NCBI RefSeq assembly: GCF_001005215.1
Contig: NZ_LBNQ01000008.1
Coordinates: 1-64,000, forward strand
Length of the DNA stretch: 64,000 bases
Direction: 5' to 3'
From: Lampropedia cohaerens
GTDB lineage: Bacteria; Pseudomonadota; Gammaproteobacteria; Burkholderiales; Burkholderiaceae_C
Below the pieces are notes generated by a model. That model was not told the origin of the DNA. It searched no databases and was given only the letters and a program-made list of their open reading frames with translations. The position numbers were made by a program, and so were the translations under genes. This document shows positions 63,279 through 64,000 of this stretch, one piece after another. Position 1 is the stretch's first letter. Every line of letters starts with the position of its first letter.

Positions 63279-63656
63279 TCAGCCCTGCTGCTCGACGGCA
63301 GCCACCACCACCACTTCGATGCCGTAATCCGGGTTGGCCAGCTGCGCCTGCACGGTGGCGCGCGGCGGCGTGTGACCAGGCACCACCCAGGCATCCCAGA
63401 CTTGGTTCATGACCGCGATTTGCGCAATGTCGCGCAGGTAGATCTGGCACTGCAAGATACTCTTCTTGCTTGAGCCCGCCTGTGCCAGCAGCCGATCGAT
63501 ATGCCCAAGCACTTCCCTCGTCTGCGTGGCCAGATCGGCGCCGGGACTGTTTTCCGGGATCTGCCCAGCCAGATAGACCGTGCCGTTATGCACCGCGATC
63601 TCCGAAAGCCGGGCACCAACATCGTGGCGAACAAGTGTGGGACAGGCAGAGGACAT
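63279..63656 (-). CDS. RidA-family protein
   Basis: A 125-residue YjgF/RidA-like trimer subunit. GGAG lies nine bases before the ATG. GTVYLAGQIPENSPGADLATQTREVLGHIDRLLAQAG and the catalytic-type arginine region TPPRATVQAQLANPDYGIEVVVVA are conserved. Family members deaminate reactive enamines; divergent members have other roles. Confidence 0.9.
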   Translation of the reverse strand: MSSACPTLVRHDVGARLSEIAVHNGTVYLAGQIPENSPGADLATQTREVLGHIDRLLAQAGSSKKSILQCQIYLRDIAQIAVMNQVWDAWVVPGHTPPRATVQAQLANPDYGIEVVVVAAVEQQG

Positions 63657-63797
63657 GGCGGCTTTCTCCAAGAAAGGATGCAGGATACACGCGCAGACAG
63701 CGTCGCCACGGCATTGCAAAACTTCTCAAGCAGCTGTTCAACGAAGCCGGTTGGCGCAAGGCCTGGCGCAACGTGCCCAAACTCCAACGTCCGGGCA

Positions 63798-63824
63798 ATA
63801 AAAAACCGCCAACAGGTAGCGGTT
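63798..63824 (-). terminator. Terminator of tRNA-Gly
   Basis: On the minus strand the stem AACCGC / GCGGTT (63804-63809 and 63819-63824) with a nine-base loop is followed by TTTTTT. It lies just after the tRNA 3' end. Confidence 0.7.
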
Positions 63825-63836
63825 CTTTCTAAATAC

Positions 63837-63912
63837 TGGAGCGGGAAACCGGTCTCGAACCGGCGACCTCAACCTTGGCAAGGTTGCGCTCTACCAACTG
63901 AGCTATTCCCGC
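63837..63912 (-). tRNA. tRNA-Gly (anticodon GCC)
   Basis: A 76-base cloverleaf: acceptor GCGGGAA / TTCCCGC, D arm GCTC/GAGC, anticodon loop with GCC, T arm GCCGG-TTCGAGA-CCGGT and encoded CCA. All stems pair well. Confidence 0.96.
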
Positions 63913-63947
63913 ATTGACTTTGGCGATGCCGCCCAATCAAGCCCTAG

Positions 63948-63953
63948 ATTCTA
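63948..63953 (-). promoter_or_regulatory. -10 element of the tRNA-Gly promoter
   Basis: TAGAAT (minus strand), 35 bases before the tRNA. A weak -35, TTGCCG, lies 19 bases further upstream. Confidence 0.4.
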
Positions 63954-64000
63954 CACTGAAAAACAACCGTCTCGGCAAAAAATCTCACGCATGACAGCTG

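Overview
The window is a high-GC chromosomal segment whose gene content and order point to a betaproteobacterium of the order Burkholderiales, most likely close to the Comamonadaceae. The evidence is the divergent mreBCD-mrdA / gatCAB arrangement, the ptsN-hprK pair, divergent fur / bamE followed by dapB, a Bug-family tricarboxylate-type binding protein, a Maf gene coupled to an RsmI-like methyltransferase, and a Fur protein lacking the second cysteine of its CxxC. Genus cannot be fixed from sequence alone.

Layout. 1-10278 (minus): a two-partner secretion locus in B-A-lipoprotein order, with a ShlB/FhaC-type transporter, a giant filamentous haemagglutinin/CdiA-like exoprotein whose C-terminus carries a serine-hydrolase-like motif, and the first codons of a lipoprotein running off the window edge. 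10756-23026: housekeeping and transport genes (rhlE, an MFS exporter, a hemerythrin-like protein, maf plus methyltransferase, a MoxR AAA ATPase and CoxE-type VWA protein separated by three other genes, bioB, a periplasmic amino-acid-type binding protein, a TSUP permease). 23117-27844: an iron block in which a siderophore receptor, broken by one in-frame amber codon, diverges from piuC and an FMN oxidase across a strong Fur box. 27897-36203: the elongasome (mreBCD, mrdA) facing gatCAB. 36256-40808: the methionine importer metNIQ, a NUDIX hydrolase and ylqF.

40881-42779 is a small accessory island: a tRNA-Thr, its terminator, a heavily decayed tyrosine integrase, and two adjacent TPR-like genes of uncertain function. 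43001-53360 carries gor, an alcohol dehydrogenase, a small unknown protein, csaA, a Bug receptor, glyS, aspS, a zinc-ribbon protein and an MFS permease. 53545-63912 carries rarA, lptE, leuS, ptsN, hprK, fur, bamE, dapB, a GNAT, a TlpA-like thioredoxin, a RidA-family protein and a tRNA-Gly.

How it fits together: iron regulation (fur, Fur box, receptor, piuC), envelope building (mreBCD, mrdA, lptE, bamE, dapB) and aminoacyl-tRNA supply (aspS, glyS, leuS, gatCAB, two tRNAs) dominate. The most unusual parts are the exoprotein C-terminus with its neighbouring lipoprotein, the amber-interrupted receptor, the tRNA-Thr integrase relic with its TPR gene pair, and a roughly 37-bp repeat that starts at or just after stop codons in at least three of its four copies.
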